From: Parasedimentitalea denitrificans
GTDB taxonomy: Bacteria; Pseudomonadota; Alphaproteobacteria; Rhodobacterales; Rhodobacteraceae
Reading direction: 5' to 3'
Assembly: GCF_011813015.1 (NCBI RefSeq)
Contig: NZ_QHLQ01000012.1
Location: 1-64,000, forward strand
Length of the DNA stretch: 64,000 nucleotides
Shown in pieces: positions 27,709-36,604 of the stretch. How positions within the stretch are numbered: position 1 is the stretch's first letter; every line of letters starts with the position of its first letter. The translations under genes were made by a program, and so were the position numbers. The notes beneath the pieces are model-generated. The model was not told the origin of the DNA. It saw only the letters and a program-made list of their open reading frames with translations, and did no database searches.

Positions 27709-27736
27709 GGCCGGGCCTTGAGCCCGGCCTTTTTTT
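27709..27736 (+). terminator. Terminator of the response-regulator gene
   Basis: GGCCGGGC and GCCCGGCC pair over 8 bp around CTTGA and are followed by seven T. A second hairpin (GGTGTTTA 27620-27627 with TAAACACC 27638-27645) lies just after the stop codon. Confidence 0.92.
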
Positions 27737-27745
27737 GTTCGCGTT

Positions 27746-28855
27746 TTAGCGGTTCAAAACACGCAGCCGACTTTCAAACTCGCCGCGGTCGACATAACAG
27801 CCGTGCAAGTGGCGGAACCCGGTCTGTGGGTCAAATGCCCCGCGTCCATGCAGCACCCGCCGATTGTCAAAGACAACCATTTCACCGGCCTTCAGTTTCA
27901 GCGTAACCAGATAGGCTGGGTCTCGGGTCATGATCATGTATTGGCGATAGGCCCGGTAGTACCGGGTCATTAGGGTTGGCTCCAGATCCAGGACATCAGC
28001 AATATGCGCATTAAAACAGATTTCGATCACCTGTCCGTCTTCGTCCAGATTGATCACCTTTTTCCGGCTTCTGATGTCGGTGTTCTCGTCATGGAACCGA
28101 AACGGAATAGACACCGTCGAGAGCAATTCAAAAGCGTCGGGATCTAGTTGCCGAAGATCTTCGGCTATGGCATAGCCGTCGCAGAACAAGGATCCGCCAC
28201 CCTGTGCCTCGTTGGCTAGGCAGTGCAGGAATTGAAAGCCAGGCGGCAATTCCTGATTAGTCAAATCAGTGTGTAAAGGCAGCGCAATCGAGGTATAGGC
28301 CAGATTGTTGGGGTTAGGTTTTGACTGCACTTCGAAGGTCAGGCCAAAGTTGGTTTCGCGCAGAAATCCGATGCGGCGGGCGACATCCATGCCTGCATCC
28401 GTATTATCGTCCAGTCCTTCGACTATGGAAAAGCCAAATATCTGTGTCTCTACCATCCAGTTTTTCAGGGCTGCGTCAGACGCTAGAATGTCACCGGCCT
28501 TGGCGCGTGGAACGCCGTTGGCCCCTAGATTCTTTCGCCAAAGAGTGAAACCGGTATGAGCGGGATCGGTTACACGCTCACCTGGTCTGCAGCCTCGCAG
28601 CCAATCCATGTCAAAGGCGCTAACTGTGTCGTCCCCGGCCCACCAGATCGTGAGCGTCTTGTCATCAGCCTTGATTTTCAGCGGGCAGACATCCAGCGAG
28701 AAGGAGGTCAGGTCGCGGGTTCGCTCTTGGGTTTGGGGGTGAAATGCGGCAGGGTCGTTGTCACGCAGCCAGATGTAGGGGAAATCGGCACAGGTGCCGT
28801 CCTGCCAGTTGATATGAACCATGGCAGTTTCAGGACGCAAAGATGCGTTGGTCAT
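27746..28855 (-). CDS. Gamma-butyrobetaine dioxygenase-like Fe(II)/2OG enzyme
   Basis: A 369-residue TauD/TfdA-superfamily dioxygenase with a GBBH-type N-terminal domain (IWLRDNDP near residue 28, DUF971-like) and a catalytic domain with the iron ligands His195 and Asp197 (HTDLTN) and His336 (VLHGRG). Classical family members hydroxylate gamma-butyrobetaine to carnitine or act on trimethyllysine. The cysteines usual after WLRDN are missing, so zinc binding may be lost. GGAGG lies upstream of the ATG. No carnitine genes are adjacent; substrate is inferred from family only. Confidence 0.8.
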   Translation of the reverse strand: MTNASLRPETAMVHINWQDGTCADFPYIWLRDNDPAAFHPQTQERTRDLTSFSLDVCPLKIKADDKTLTIWWAGDDTVSAFDMDWLRGCRPGERVTDPAHTGFTLWRKNLGANGVPRAKAGDILASDAALKNWMVETQIFGFSIVEGLDDNTDAGMDVARRIGFLRETNFGLTFEVQSKPNPNNLAYTSIALPLHTDLTNQELPPGFQFLHCLANEAQGGGSLFCDGYAIAEDLRQLDPDAFELLSTVSIPFRFHDENTDIRSRKKVINLDEDGQVIEICFNAHIADVLDLEPTLMTRYYRAYRQYMIMTRDPAYLVTLKLKAGEMVVFDNRRVLHGRGAFDPQTGFRHLHGCYVDRGEFESRLRVLNR

Positions 28856-29174
28856 TTAGAGACCTCCAAAAAGAAATTTTGTCGTGGGAAAACCTGTCGG
28901 GGCCTCAGCCCCGCAATCTGGGCTGTGGCGGTGGCCACCAATCAAAGGCCTTTTTGTAGGGGTGTCCGGGGCGTCGCCCCAACACTGCAGGCATGTGCGT
29001 TTTCCAATGCAACATCATTTTGGAACAGTGTTACTTGAGCAGGAAATTGAAAAATCGCAAGAAAATTTCATGATAGATTGGAATTTTCACCGCTCGGCCA
29101 ATCGGTACTGGTATCACGCCGCGCCGACAGGCAAACTTGGTCGAAATTGACCTGATCCAACAAATGAGACGCGC
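28856..29174. other. Gene-free 319-nt interval with several hairpins
   Basis: The region between the divergent dioxygenase and xthA genes. It holds hairpins at 28898-28913 (CGGGGC/GCCCCG), 28925-28938 (GTGGC/GCCAC) and 28968-28980 (GGGGC/GCCCC, extended by GTGT/ACAC), then an AT-rich stretch (29040-29100) that probably contains the xthA promoter. The 88-codon frame across it has no RBS and no family resemblance. The hairpin sets resemble dispersed GC-rich repeats of Roseobacter intergenic regions. Confidence 0.5.
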
Positions 29175-29963
29175 ATGTCCTTTAGCCTAGCCACCTGGAA
29201 CATTAACTCGGTCCGCCTGCGGGAACCGCTGGTGTTGAAACTCTTGGCTGAACAGGGGCCAGATGTTCTGTGCCTGCAAGAGTGTAAGAGCCCCGTGGAC
29301 AAGATCCCGACTGAGGGCTTTGCTGAACTGGGCTACACCCACATGGTTGCCCGTGGTCAAAAGGGCTACAACGGCGTGGCAATCCTGTCGCGGCTGCCGA
29401 TCGAAGACGCAGGGAGCCAGCAATTTGCAGGTCTGGACCATGCCCGCCACATCGCCGGTCGGTTGGAAAACGGCGTGACCATCCACAACTTCTATGTGCC
29501 TGCTGGTGGTGACAAACCGGATCGCGAAATCAATGAGAAGTTTGGCCAGAAACTGGATTATCTGACCGACATGCGGGACTGGTTCCACAAGGAGACGCCA
29601 GAAAAGGCGATTCTGGTCGGTGACCTGAACATCGCCCCACGTGAAGATGATGTCTGGGATCACAAGAAGATGCTCAAGATCGTCAGCCATACTCCGGTAG
29701 AGATCGAACACCTGGCGCAGGTTCAGGATGCAGGTAACTGGGTCGATGTCACTCGTCAGGATATCCCCGAAGGTTTGCTGTATAGCTGGTGGTCTTATCG
29801 TGCCAAGGATTGGGACGCAGCGGACAAGGGCCGCCGCCTTGATCACGTTTGGGCCACATCCGACATCTCGTCGGCCGGTAACTCTAGCCGCGTCTTGCGC
29901 GATGCCCGCGGTTGGGAGAAACCCAGTGACCACGCTCCGGTATTCGCCAGCTTTGATCTGTAG
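29175..29963 (+). CDS. xthA: Exodeoxyribonuclease III
   Basis: A 262-residue AP endonuclease/3'-5' exonuclease for base-excision repair. All family motifs are visible: ATWNINSVR at the start, LQECK with metal-binding Glu, YNGVAILSR, LVGDLNIAP, RRLDHVW, and the C-terminal SDHAPVFASFDL. Length is as expected. It is followed within 20 nt by structured repeat B. Confidence 0.96.
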   Translation: MSFSLATWNINSVRLREPLVLKLLAEQGPDVLCLQECKSPVDKIPTEGFAELGYTHMVARGQKGYNGVAILSRLPIEDAGSQQFAGLDHARHIAGRLENGVTIHNFYVPAGGDKPDREINEKFGQKLDYLTDMRDWFHKETPEKAILVGDLNIAPREDDVWDHKKMLKIVSHTPVEIEHLAQVQDAGNWVDVTRQDIPEGLLYSWWSYRAKDWDAADKGRRLDHVWATSDISSAGNSSRVLRDARGWEKPSDHAPVFASFDL

Positions 29964-29981
29964 CGAGACTTAACCGAGGAT

Positions 29982-30110
29982 CTCCCGCCCGTCGTCGATT
30001 TCCTGGTGGAAGCTCTCCTCCCGTTGGGCCGGGCACCGCGCATAGCGCGGTGCCCGGCCCAAGGCTGCCAAGGTCGCTCGGCGTAGCCGGGGGACCTGCA
30101 GGCGCGGGAG
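29982..30110. repeat. Structured palindromic repeat, copy B
   Basis: A 129-nt relative of the element at 15828-15954. The ends are CTCCCGCCCGTCG and GGCGCGGGAG. The central stem is 18 bp perfect (30024-30041 with 30045-30062, ATA loop). It keeps the outer TTGGGC and inner CCGCGC of copy A but has six different inner base pairs that still match each other. The third stem (30071-30082 with 30086-30097, GTA loop) has 11 of 12 pairs, again with different but compensated bases. It lies between the convergent xthA and membrane-protein genes. Confidence 0.85.
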
Positions 30111-30139
30111 TGCTTGTTTTGTTGGAGAAATAGGGAGTT

Positions 30140-30712
30140 CTACGGGGCTTTGCGTTGCCAGCTGGTGTAGCTGGGATCTGCCTGTTTCATATCCTGATAG
30201 AGCCAGACCATCCGGTCGACGAACCACAGCTTACCGCCGATCATCAAGGCCAGACCGAAGAGCACCATTCCGTAGTCGAGTGACCAGAGGCCATAGATCC
30301 AAGGGATAGCTCCAACACCAGATACGATTCCCAAGGCGATGGCCCACCGCAATTGGTGTGCTGGAATTGAGATGTTCTTTCGATTCAAAAAAACTCTCTC
30401 GCCAAAGGTTCCGTGGGCAGACCAGCTATCGGTCGTTTTGGGTGGCCCAAAGGCGCGTGGGTTCCACCATGTCCAGAAAATGACCAGCGCAACGGGCACA
30501 AGAGCGAACCATCCCAGCCAGATCCGGCTGATCACGGCTAGCGACATCAACGGCAGGATCGACATGCGGCTATAGACGCTTAGCGGGTTGGCGTGCCGGG
30601 CCCATGTGGCGTCGTCCATTGCCATCATTCGCTCTGAAAGTGCAAAAATATCCAGTCTGGTACGGGACAATTGGTCAACTCCTCTCTTGGTTTCTGTGGC
30701 TGCAGCTTTCAT
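30140..30712 (-). CDS. Conserved membrane protein of unknown function (DUF6653-like)
   Basis: Up to 190 residues, with at least three to four hydrophobic segments: the LPLMSLAVISRIW region, WFALVPVALVIFW, a central LRWAIALGIVSGVGA and a C-terminal GMVLFGLALMIGGKLWF. The head contains MDDATWARHANPLSVYSR, and the tail DRMVWLYQDMK is charged. It resembles a family seen in Rhodobacterales and archaea (DUF6653-like). The start is uncertain: 30712 leaves only 33 nt to the divergent gene, so 30628 may be the real one. No enzymatic motif is seen. Confidence 0.7.
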   Translation of the reverse strand: MKAAATETKRGVDQLSRTRLDIFALSERMMAMDDATWARHANPLSVYSRMSILPLMSLAVISRIWLGWFALVPVALVIFWTWWNPRAFGPPKTTDSWSAHGTFGERVFLNRKNISIPAHQLRWAIALGIVSGVGAIPWIYGLWSLDYGMVLFGLALMIGGKLWFVDRMVWLYQDMKQADPSYTSWQRKAP

Positions 30713-30745
30713 ATAGGGGCCAAGTTCCATGTGGAGAACAAGGTT

Positions 30746-31660
30746 ATGATGGATATTATTGGTGGTGCCGATGCACCGGCAGCAGATTTGATCAAGGACG
30801 TTTCAGAAGCGACCTTTATGCAGGACGTGGTAGAGGCGTCGCAAACGGCCCCCGTGATCGTGGATTTCTGGGCGCCTTGGTGCGGTCCATGTAAAACTCT
30901 GGGACCGGCGCTTGAGGCCGCTGTAACCCGCGCCAAGGGTGCGGTGACAATGGCCAAAGTCAATGTTGACGAAAACCAGATGATTGCTCAGCAGATGCGG
31001 GTGCAGTCGATCCCTGCGGTTTTTGCTTTTTATCAGGGGCAGCCGATTGATGGCTTTCAAGGCGCGCTGCCTCCGTCCGAGATCGATGCCTTCGTTGCAA
31101 AGGTTGTCGAGGCTGGCGGTGGGTCCGCTGACGGTGGTCTGGGTGAGGCCTTGGAAGCTGCTGAAACAATGATGGCCGAGGGTGAGGTCGAGGATGCGGC
31201 TCAGATCTTTGCGGCTGTTATTGGCGAGGACGACAAGAACGCAGCCGCCTATGCCGGGTTGGCGCGCACTCATCTGGCTGGTGATGATGCGGATCAGGCC
31301 GAAGCGGTACTGAATGGAGCCCCGGCAGAGATTGCCGAGGCGGCTGAGATCGAAGCGGTTAGGGCGCAGATCGAACTAGCGCGGCAAGCGGAAAATGCGG
31401 GCCCGGTGGCTGAACTGCGCAGTGCAGTTGATGCGGACCCGGCTGATCATCAGGCGCGGTTTGACTTGGCCCAAGCGCTGCACGCGGCGGGAGACGCCGA
31501 GGCCGCTGTCGCTGAGCTGTTAGAGCTGTTTCGGCGCGATCGTGAGTGGAACGATGGGGCTGCCAAGGCACAGTTGTTCACTGTCTTTGACGCCTTGAAG
31601 CCGGAAGATCCGATTGTTCTCAACGGTCGCCGTAAATTGAGCTCTCTGATATTTGCCTAA
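30746..31660 (+). CDS. Thioredoxin-TPR protein (YbbN/CnoX-like)
   Basis: A 304-residue protein: a thioredoxin domain (about 20-120) with W-C46-G-P-C49, then a helical TPR-like C-terminal half (about 130-304, Ala/Glu-rich repeats). This is the YbbN/CnoX architecture, a redox-linked holdase that hands client proteins to GroEL and DnaK. The intact CGPC motif suggests oxidoreductase activity as well. The start at 30746 has GTGGAG upstream; the longer frame from 30671 would overlap the divergent gene. Next in line: the Lon-substrate-domain gene. Confidence 0.9.
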   Translation: MMDIIGGADAPAADLIKDVSEATFMQDVVEASQTAPVIVDFWAPWCGPCKTLGPALEAAVTRAKGAVTMAKVNVDENQMIAQQMRVQSIPAVFAFYQGQPIDGFQGALPPSEIDAFVAKVVEAGGGSADGGLGEALEAAETMMAEGEVEDAAQIFAAVIGEDDKNAAAYAGLARTHLAGDDADQAEAVLNGAPAEIAEAAEIEAVRAQIELARQAENAGPVAELRSAVDADPADHQARFDLAQALHAAGDAEAAVAELLELFRRDREWNDGAAKAQLFTVFDALKPEDPIVLNGRRKLSSLIFA

Positions 31661-31687
31661 TTCCGGCTGAGGGCTAATTTCAAGTCA

Positions 31688-32329
31688 ATGATCCAAGTCA
31701 CTGACCTGCCGGACACGGTTGCCGTGTTTCCCCTGCCCGGGGCGCTTTTATTGCCCCGGTCTCGGCTGCCTCTTCATATCTTTGAGCCGCGATATTTGCA
31801 GATGCTTGAAGACGCATTGAAGACGCCGCAGCGGTTGATTGGGATGGTACAACCCTTTTCTGGGCAAAGCTGTGATGAAGACCTGCATGACATTGGCTGT
31901 GCGGGACGTGTCACCCAGTTTTCTGAAACCGAAGACGGGCGCTATCTGATTACCCTATCGGGTGTGTGCCGGTTCAGGATTGAGGAAGAAACCGACGGGT
32001 TTACGCCGTACCGGCGGTGTCAGGTTAGCTGGGATGGGTTTGGCCGGGATTTGGGCAAGGTTGAAGATGACACGCGGTTTGATCGGCCGGAATTCCTGGA
32101 TCTTTTGGAGCGATTTTTTCTGTTGCGCAGCCTGTCGACCGATTGGGAGGCGCTGAAGGAAGCGGATGACGAGCTGCTGATCAACTCGCTGTCGATGATG
32201 CTGGACTTTGACCCTGAGGATAAACAGGCCTTGCTAGAGGCCCCAGGTCTTGCCACAAGACGGGAAACCCTGACCACACTGATCGAATTTGCCCTCTTAG
32301 GCGGTTCCAGCGAGGAAATGCTGCAATGA
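31688..32329 (+). CDS. Lon substrate-binding-domain protein
   Basis: A 213-residue stand-alone LON N-terminal (PUA-like) domain: [26 protein letters not shown] at the start, then GMVQPF and [11 protein letters not shown]. There is no AAA or protease domain, as in many stand-alone LON-domain proteins. The role is unknown; substrate binding or stress regulation is assumed from the fold. It overlaps the Trm112-like gene by 4 nt and follows the thioredoxin-TPR gene by 27 nt, so the three may be one protein-quality unit. Confidence 0.88.
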   Translation: MIQVTDLPDTVAVFPLPGALLLPRSRLPLHIFEPRYLQMLEDALKTPQRLIGMVQPFSGQSCDEDLHDIGCAGRVTQFSETEDGRYLITLSGVCRFRIEEETDGFTPYRRCQVSWDGFGRDLGKVEDDTRFDRPEFLDLLERFFLLRSLSTDWEALKEADDELLINSLSMMLDFDPEDKQALLEAPGLATRRETLTTLIEFALLGGSSEEMLQ

Positions 32330-32514
32330 CCGAGATCCAGACACCAGCCTTTGACCGTCATATGCTAGAGGCACTGGTTTGTCCGCAAACACATACCGTT
32401 CTGGAATACCACGCCGATACGCAGGAGCTGGTATCCAAGGCGGCAAATCTGGCGTTTCCTATTCGCAATGGCATTCCAGTGATGTTGATGGATGAGGCTC
32501 GAGAGTTGGAGTGA
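32326..32514 (+). CDS. Trm112-family small protein
   Basis: A 62-residue Trm112-like protein ([35 protein letters not shown]). Eukaryotic Trm112 activates methyltransferases that act on tRNA, rRNA and release factors; the bacterial role is not settled. Here CP-x-T-H replaces the usual CPxC zinc pair, so zinc binding is doubtful. It overlaps the preceding gene by 4 nt (ATGA). Confidence 0.85.
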   Translation: MTEIQTPAFDRHMLEALVCPQTHTVLEYHADTQELVSKAANLAFPIRNGIPVMLMDEARELE

Positions 32515-32556
32515 TCCAATGAGCCTGACCCACTTCACGGGTTCGGTGAGCAGCGA

Positions 32557-33786
32557 CTAAATTCTTTTTCCCTGTAACAGATTGGGCAGGTCGCCAGTCA
32601 GGCCAGCGGCCTCGCGGACGAAACTACGGCGCAAGCTGGGTAGCGAACCTACAACCCCCATGCCAATATCCCGACCCAAACGCAGCACTGGGTTGTCGTT
32701 TGAGAATAGGCGATTGAATACATCCGTCGCTGTGGCCAGCGTTGCGGTGTCAAAGCGGCGCCACTCTTGATAGCGTTGCAGCACCAGTTCCGAGGCAAAA
32801 TCTTCGCCGCGACGGCTGGCTTCAGTCAGAACCTGAGCCAGCGCACCCACATCACGCAACCCAGCATTCAAGCCCTGTCCGGCAATGGGATGCATTCCAT
32901 GTGCGGCATCGCCGACCAATGCCAGATGGTCACCAACGAAGGAATTCGCCAGTGTCAGATTCAGCGGATAGGTAAAGCGTTTTCCGGCTAGGCTGATCTC
33001 ACCCAGGAAGTCGCCAAACCGGGGGCGCAGGGCCTCGATATAGTTGGTGTCGTCCAGCGCCTGAATTGCGGCGGCGGTTTCGGTGCTTTCGCTCCAGACG
33101 ATTGACGAACGGTTGCCGGGCAAAGGCAGGATTGCCAGCGGTCCGGGTGGCATAAAGAACTGATGCGCAATGCCGTGATGTGGCTTTTCGTGATCGATGG
33201 CACAGACTAGGGCAGTCTGGCCGTATTCCCAACCGCTCCGCTTAATCCCGGCGCGTTGGGCAGTGCCGCTTTTGCGCCCGTCGCAGCCAACAAGCAACCG
33301 ACCGCGCAAGGTGTCGCCACCGTCCAGCGTCAGGGTCACTCCACTTACATCCACCTCTTGTGACTCAACTCGACGCTGGTTGATTAGGGTAATCTTTGGT
33401 TTGGCCTCCATCGCGGTGATTAAGGCACGTCGTAGGAACCGGTCTTCGACCATGTAACCCATCGGGCCGTCTTCGATTTCGGCATGATCGAAGTGCATAA
33501 AGAACGGGGATGGCCCCTGCCCGGCGTGGCCATCGGTAACCTTGATTTCCAACATCGGCTGGGCGTTTTCATCGCCCACGTGCTGCCAGACGCCAACCTG
33601 TTTCAGTAGCCGCTGCGATGCTAGCGCTAGTGCATAGCCGCGACCGTCGAACTCTTCGTCCTGCAATTTGGCCTGTGGCAGCGCGTCGATTACGGTGACA
33701 GAGAAGCCGGTCTGCGCCAGCGCTAGGGCCAGTGCGGGGCCGTTCAGTCCGCCGCCAACGATCAGGATATCAGATGTGTTTTTCAT
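32557..33786 (-). CDS. UbiH/UbiF/COQ6-family FAD monooxygenase
   Basis: A 409-residue flavin hydroxylase that adds a ring hydroxyl in ubiquinone synthesis. The FAD fold is ILIVGGGLNGPALALALA at residues about 7-24. The family motifs are GYALALASQRLL, LLVGCDGRKS and the C-terminal LVGDAAHGMHPIAGQGLNAGLRD. The start at 33786 was chosen over the extended ORF to 34020, which overlaps the divergent amidase. Which ring position it attacks (UbiH, F, I or L type) is not decidable by eye. Confidence 0.9.
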   Translation of the reverse strand: MKNTSDILIVGGGLNGPALALALAQTGFSVTVIDALPQAKLQDEEFDGRGYALALASQRLLKQVGVWQHVGDENAQPMLEIKVTDGHAGQGPSPFFMHFDHAEIEDGPMGYMVEDRFLRRALITAMEAKPKITLINQRRVESQEVDVSGVTLTLDGGDTLRGRLLVGCDGRKSGTAQRAGIKRSGWEYGQTALVCAIDHEKPHHGIAHQFFMPPGPLAILPLPGNRSSIVWSESTETAAAIQALDDTNYIEALRPRFGDFLGEISLAGKRFTYPLNLTLANSFVGDHLALVGDAAHGMHPIAGQGLNAGLRDVGALAQVLTEASRRGEDFASELVLQRYQEWRRFDTATLATATDVFNRLFSNDNPVLRLGRDIGMGVVGSLPSLRRSFVREAAGLTGDLPNLLQGKRI

Positions 33787-33873
33787 GCGCCGCACTATGC
33801 GCTTGTGTTCGGGATTGTCCATGGGCCGCGGTGTCGCTACCGTCGTTTTAACACCTAAGGGAGCGCATGGAAT

Positions 33874-35202
33874 ATGTCGGAATGGTTGAAAATGAGCGCG
33901 GCGGATTTGGGCCGGGGGATTGGCAGCGGAGAGATCGACCCACTGCAGCTGACCCAAACCTATCTGGAAGCAATCGACGCCCATCCGCAGAGTAAACGAA
34001 TCTATGCCCGTGTGACCCATGACCGTGCTCTGGCCGAAGCCACGGCAGCATCCGATCGGGCCCGTGCCGGGCAGCGCCGCTCGCTGCTGGATGGTGTGCC
34101 GATCAGTTGGAAAGATCTGTTCGACAGTGCCGGTGTCGGGACAGAGTCAGGATCGGATCTGTTGCTGGGTCGGGTGCCGGATCAGGATGCACTGGTGTTG
34201 CGCAATGCGACGGCCATGGGAGCCGTTTGTCTGGGCAAGACGCATATGAGCGAGCTGGCGTTTTCTGGGTTGGGCCTGAACCCGGTGAAAGAGACCCCAC
34301 CCTGCATCAACGATGCCGGGGCTGCTCCGGGCGGGTCGTCGTCTGGTGCGGCGACCTCGGTTGCCTTTGGCCTGGCGGCTTGCGGGATTGGGTCTGACAC
34401 CGGTGGTTCAGTCCGCATCCCATCAGCGTGGAATGATTTGGTTGGGCTGAAAACCACATCAGGGCGGGTCAGCTTAGAGGGCGTGGTGCCGCTGTGTTTG
34501 AAATTTGATACTGTTGGCCCCCTTGGCCGAACTGTTGAAGACGCGGCACTGATGTTGGGAGTGCTTGAAGGAGCACCTGCCGCAGACCTGCGTGGTGCAA
34601 GCCTAAAGGGACGCAAGTTTGCCGACCTGCAAACCATGGCGTTGGATGATCTGGATGACACGGTCCGAGCCGCACATGATTCGGCGCTGGATCGTCTACG
34701 CGCTGCCGGTGCCGAGGTGGTGCCGATAGAGATGCCTGACCTGCCCGAGGCGATGGCGCTGAGTGGTGTGTTGTATACGACCGAGGCTTATGGGCTGTGG
34801 AAGGACGTGATCGAGGCCTCTCCGGATTTGATGTTCCCTGCAATTCTGGAACGGTTCCGCGCGGGTGGTGATGTCTTGGGCACGGATTATGTGGCGGCCT
34901 GGGCCAGGCTAGAGCAGATCCGCATGACCTGGGATCAGGCCACGTCTGGTTTTGACGGGGTGCTGTGTCCGACCGCTCCGATTTTGCCGCCGAATATGGA
35001 ACGGTTGCTGAGCGAGGATGACTACTATGTGCGTGCCAACCTGTTGACCCTGCGCAATACCCGTATCGGCAACCTGATGGGGCTGTGCGCGTTGTCGCTG
35101 CCGACGGGTACGCCAAGTTGCGGGCTTCAGGTTTTGGGGCAGCCCGACTGCGAAGCAGCACTGCTGCGGGTTGGTGCGGCGATCGAACAGGCCTTGGCCT
35201 GA
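33874..35202 (+). CDS. Amidase-signature family protein
   Basis: A 442-residue amidase with the Ser-cisSer-Lys triad: Lys80 (ISWKDLF), Ser155 (GGSSSGAATS) and Ser179 (GSDTGGSVRIP). It hydrolyses amide bonds, but the substrate is unknown. It resembles GatA-like proteins, but no gatC or gatB is adjacent, so it is probably not the tRNA amidotransferase subunit. It has its own ATG and stands between the divergent hydroxylase and the aminotransferase gene 109 nt on. Confidence 0.88.
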   Translation: MSEWLKMSAADLGRGIGSGEIDPLQLTQTYLEAIDAHPQSKRIYARVTHDRALAEATAASDRARAGQRRSLLDGVPISWKDLFDSAGVGTESGSDLLLGRVPDQDALVLRNATAMGAVCLGKTHMSELAFSGLGLNPVKETPPCINDAGAAPGGSSSGAATSVAFGLAACGIGSDTGGSVRIPSAWNDLVGLKTTSGRVSLEGVVPLCLKFDTVGPLGRTVEDAALMLGVLEGAPAADLRGASLKGRKFADLQTMALDDLDDTVRAAHDSALDRLRAAGAEVVPIEMPDLPEAMALSGVLYTTEAYGLWKDVIEASPDLMFPAILERFRAGGDVLGTDYVAAWARLEQIRMTWDQATSGFDGVLCPTAPILPPNMERLLSEDDYYVRANLLTLRNTRIGNLMGLCALSLPTGTPSCGLQVLGQPDCEAALLRVGAAIEQALA

Positions 35203-35311
35203 AAGCCACATTAACCAAATGACTGCGTGTGGGCGGCTGGACGGATAGCCGCCGCACCTGTATCTTGTGGATAAACGGGGCGAAAATGATCCCGGACTTG
35301 AGGCTTAGAAA

Positions 35312-36490
35312 ATGAATTTTCCCGAGCGGTTTTCGAACCTTCCGGCCTATGCGTTCCCGCGTTTGCGGGCGTTATTGGATCACTACACCCCAGGTGGGGA
35401 TGTGGTTCATATGACTATTGGTGAGCCAAAACATGAGTTCCCCCAATGGGTTACTGATGTGGTTGTCGAAAACGCAGCCGGGTTTAACAAATATCCGCCC
35501 AACGAAGGCACGGATCAGCTGCGCGGAGAAATTAGCGCATGGATCCAGCGTCGCTATGGCGTGACGATGGACAAAGACACACAGATCATGGCGCTGAACG
35601 GCACCCGCGAGGGGCTGTATAATGCGGTGATGGCGCTGTGCCCTGAGCAGAAAAACGGCCAGAATCCGGCTGTTTTGATCCCAAACCCGTTTTATCAGGT
35701 CTATATGGTGGCAACACTTTCGGTGGCAGCCGAGCCAGTTTTTGTACCGGCCACGCAGGCCACGGATCATCTGCCAGACTATGCAAGCCTGCCTGAAGAG
35801 GTGCTGAACCGCACCGCTATTGCCTATGTATGCTCTCCGGCCAACCCGCAGGGTGCCGTGGCTGATCGAGCATATTGGACACAGCTGATCCAATTGGCCG
35901 AGCGCTATGATTTTAAGATCTTTGCGGATGAGTGCTATTCTGAAATCTACCGTGACATCGCACCAACTGGCGCGTTGACCGTGGCTCAGGAACTGGGTGC
36001 CGATCCTGAGCGGGTGGTTTTGTTCAACTCGCTGTCCAAACGGTCAAACCTGCCGGGCTTACGCTCTGGCCTGATCGCCAGTGGGCCGCAGAACATGGCG
36101 CAGCTTAGGCAGCTTCGCAATTATTCAGGGGCGCCCCTACCCCTGCCGTTGCAAGCCGCTGCTGCCCGCGTTTGGTCGGACGAAGAACATGTGGTACAAA
36201 ACCGTGTACAGTACGTAGAAAAATACGAGATCGCCGATCAGGTCTTTTCTGGTCTTCCGGGCTATCAAGCACCCCAAGCTGGGTTCTTTTTATGGCTGCC
36301 CGTTGACGACGGAGAAGCTGCGGCATTGAAACTGTGGCAACAGACGGGTGTGCGGGTTCTTCCCGGCGCTTATCTAGCGCAGGGCGAAGACGAGCAGAAC
36401 CCGGGTAAAGGCTTTATCCGCGTCGCTCTGGTGGCGCCCAAAGATCAAACACAGGACGCGCTGACAAAATTGCGCGACTGTTTGTACTAG
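35312..36490 (+). CDS. Class I/II aminotransferase, DapC-like
   Basis: A 392-residue PLP aminotransferase. The family motifs are GEPKHEFP (near residue 37), YPPNEGTDQLRG, VCSPANPQGAV, ADECYSEIY, and NSLSKRSNLPGLRSGL with the PLP lysine. The SKRSNxPGxRSG block is characteristic of succinyldiaminopimelate aminotransferase DapC, so a role in lysine/peptidoglycan diaminopimelate synthesis is likely. Other aminotransferases cannot be excluded without structure-based comparison. Followed 114 nt later by ftsK. Confidence 0.85.
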   Translation: MNFPERFSNLPAYAFPRLRALLDHYTPGGDVVHMTIGEPKHEFPQWVTDVVVENAAGFNKYPPNEGTDQLRGEISAWIQRRYGVTMDKDTQIMALNGTREGLYNAVMALCPEQKNGQNPAVLIPNPFYQVYMVATLSVAAEPVFVPATQATDHLPDYASLPEEVLNRTAIAYVCSPANPQGAVADRAYWTQLIQLAERYDFKIFADECYSEIYRDIAPTGALTVAQELGADPERVVLFNSLSKRSNLPGLRSGLIASGPQNMAQLRQLRNYSGAPLPLPLQAAAARVWSDEEHVVQNRVQYVEKYEIADQVFSGLPGYQAPQAGFFLWLPVDDGEAAALKLWQQTGVRVLPGAYLAQGEDEQNPGKGFIRVALVAPKDQTQDALTKLRDCLY

Positions 36491-36604
36491 AATTGCGATT
36501 TGATGGCCTGAGCAGTGGGCCATCGTTTCGCCAATAGAAAAAAGACTAGGCACAAGATCTGCGAAAACAGCAGGCAATGGCCCAAATGAGGAACCGAGGT
36601 AGGC

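Noticed and set aside
27605-27745. Possible small RNA between the response regulator and dioxygenase genes
   Set aside because: A strong terminator and a second hairpin exist, but no credible -35/-10 pair could be placed, so they are explained as the 3' end of the regulator mRNA.
34469-35257. 262-codon minus-strand frame
   Set aside because: Antisense to the amidase gene; biased Pro/Arg/Ser composition typical of shadow frames.
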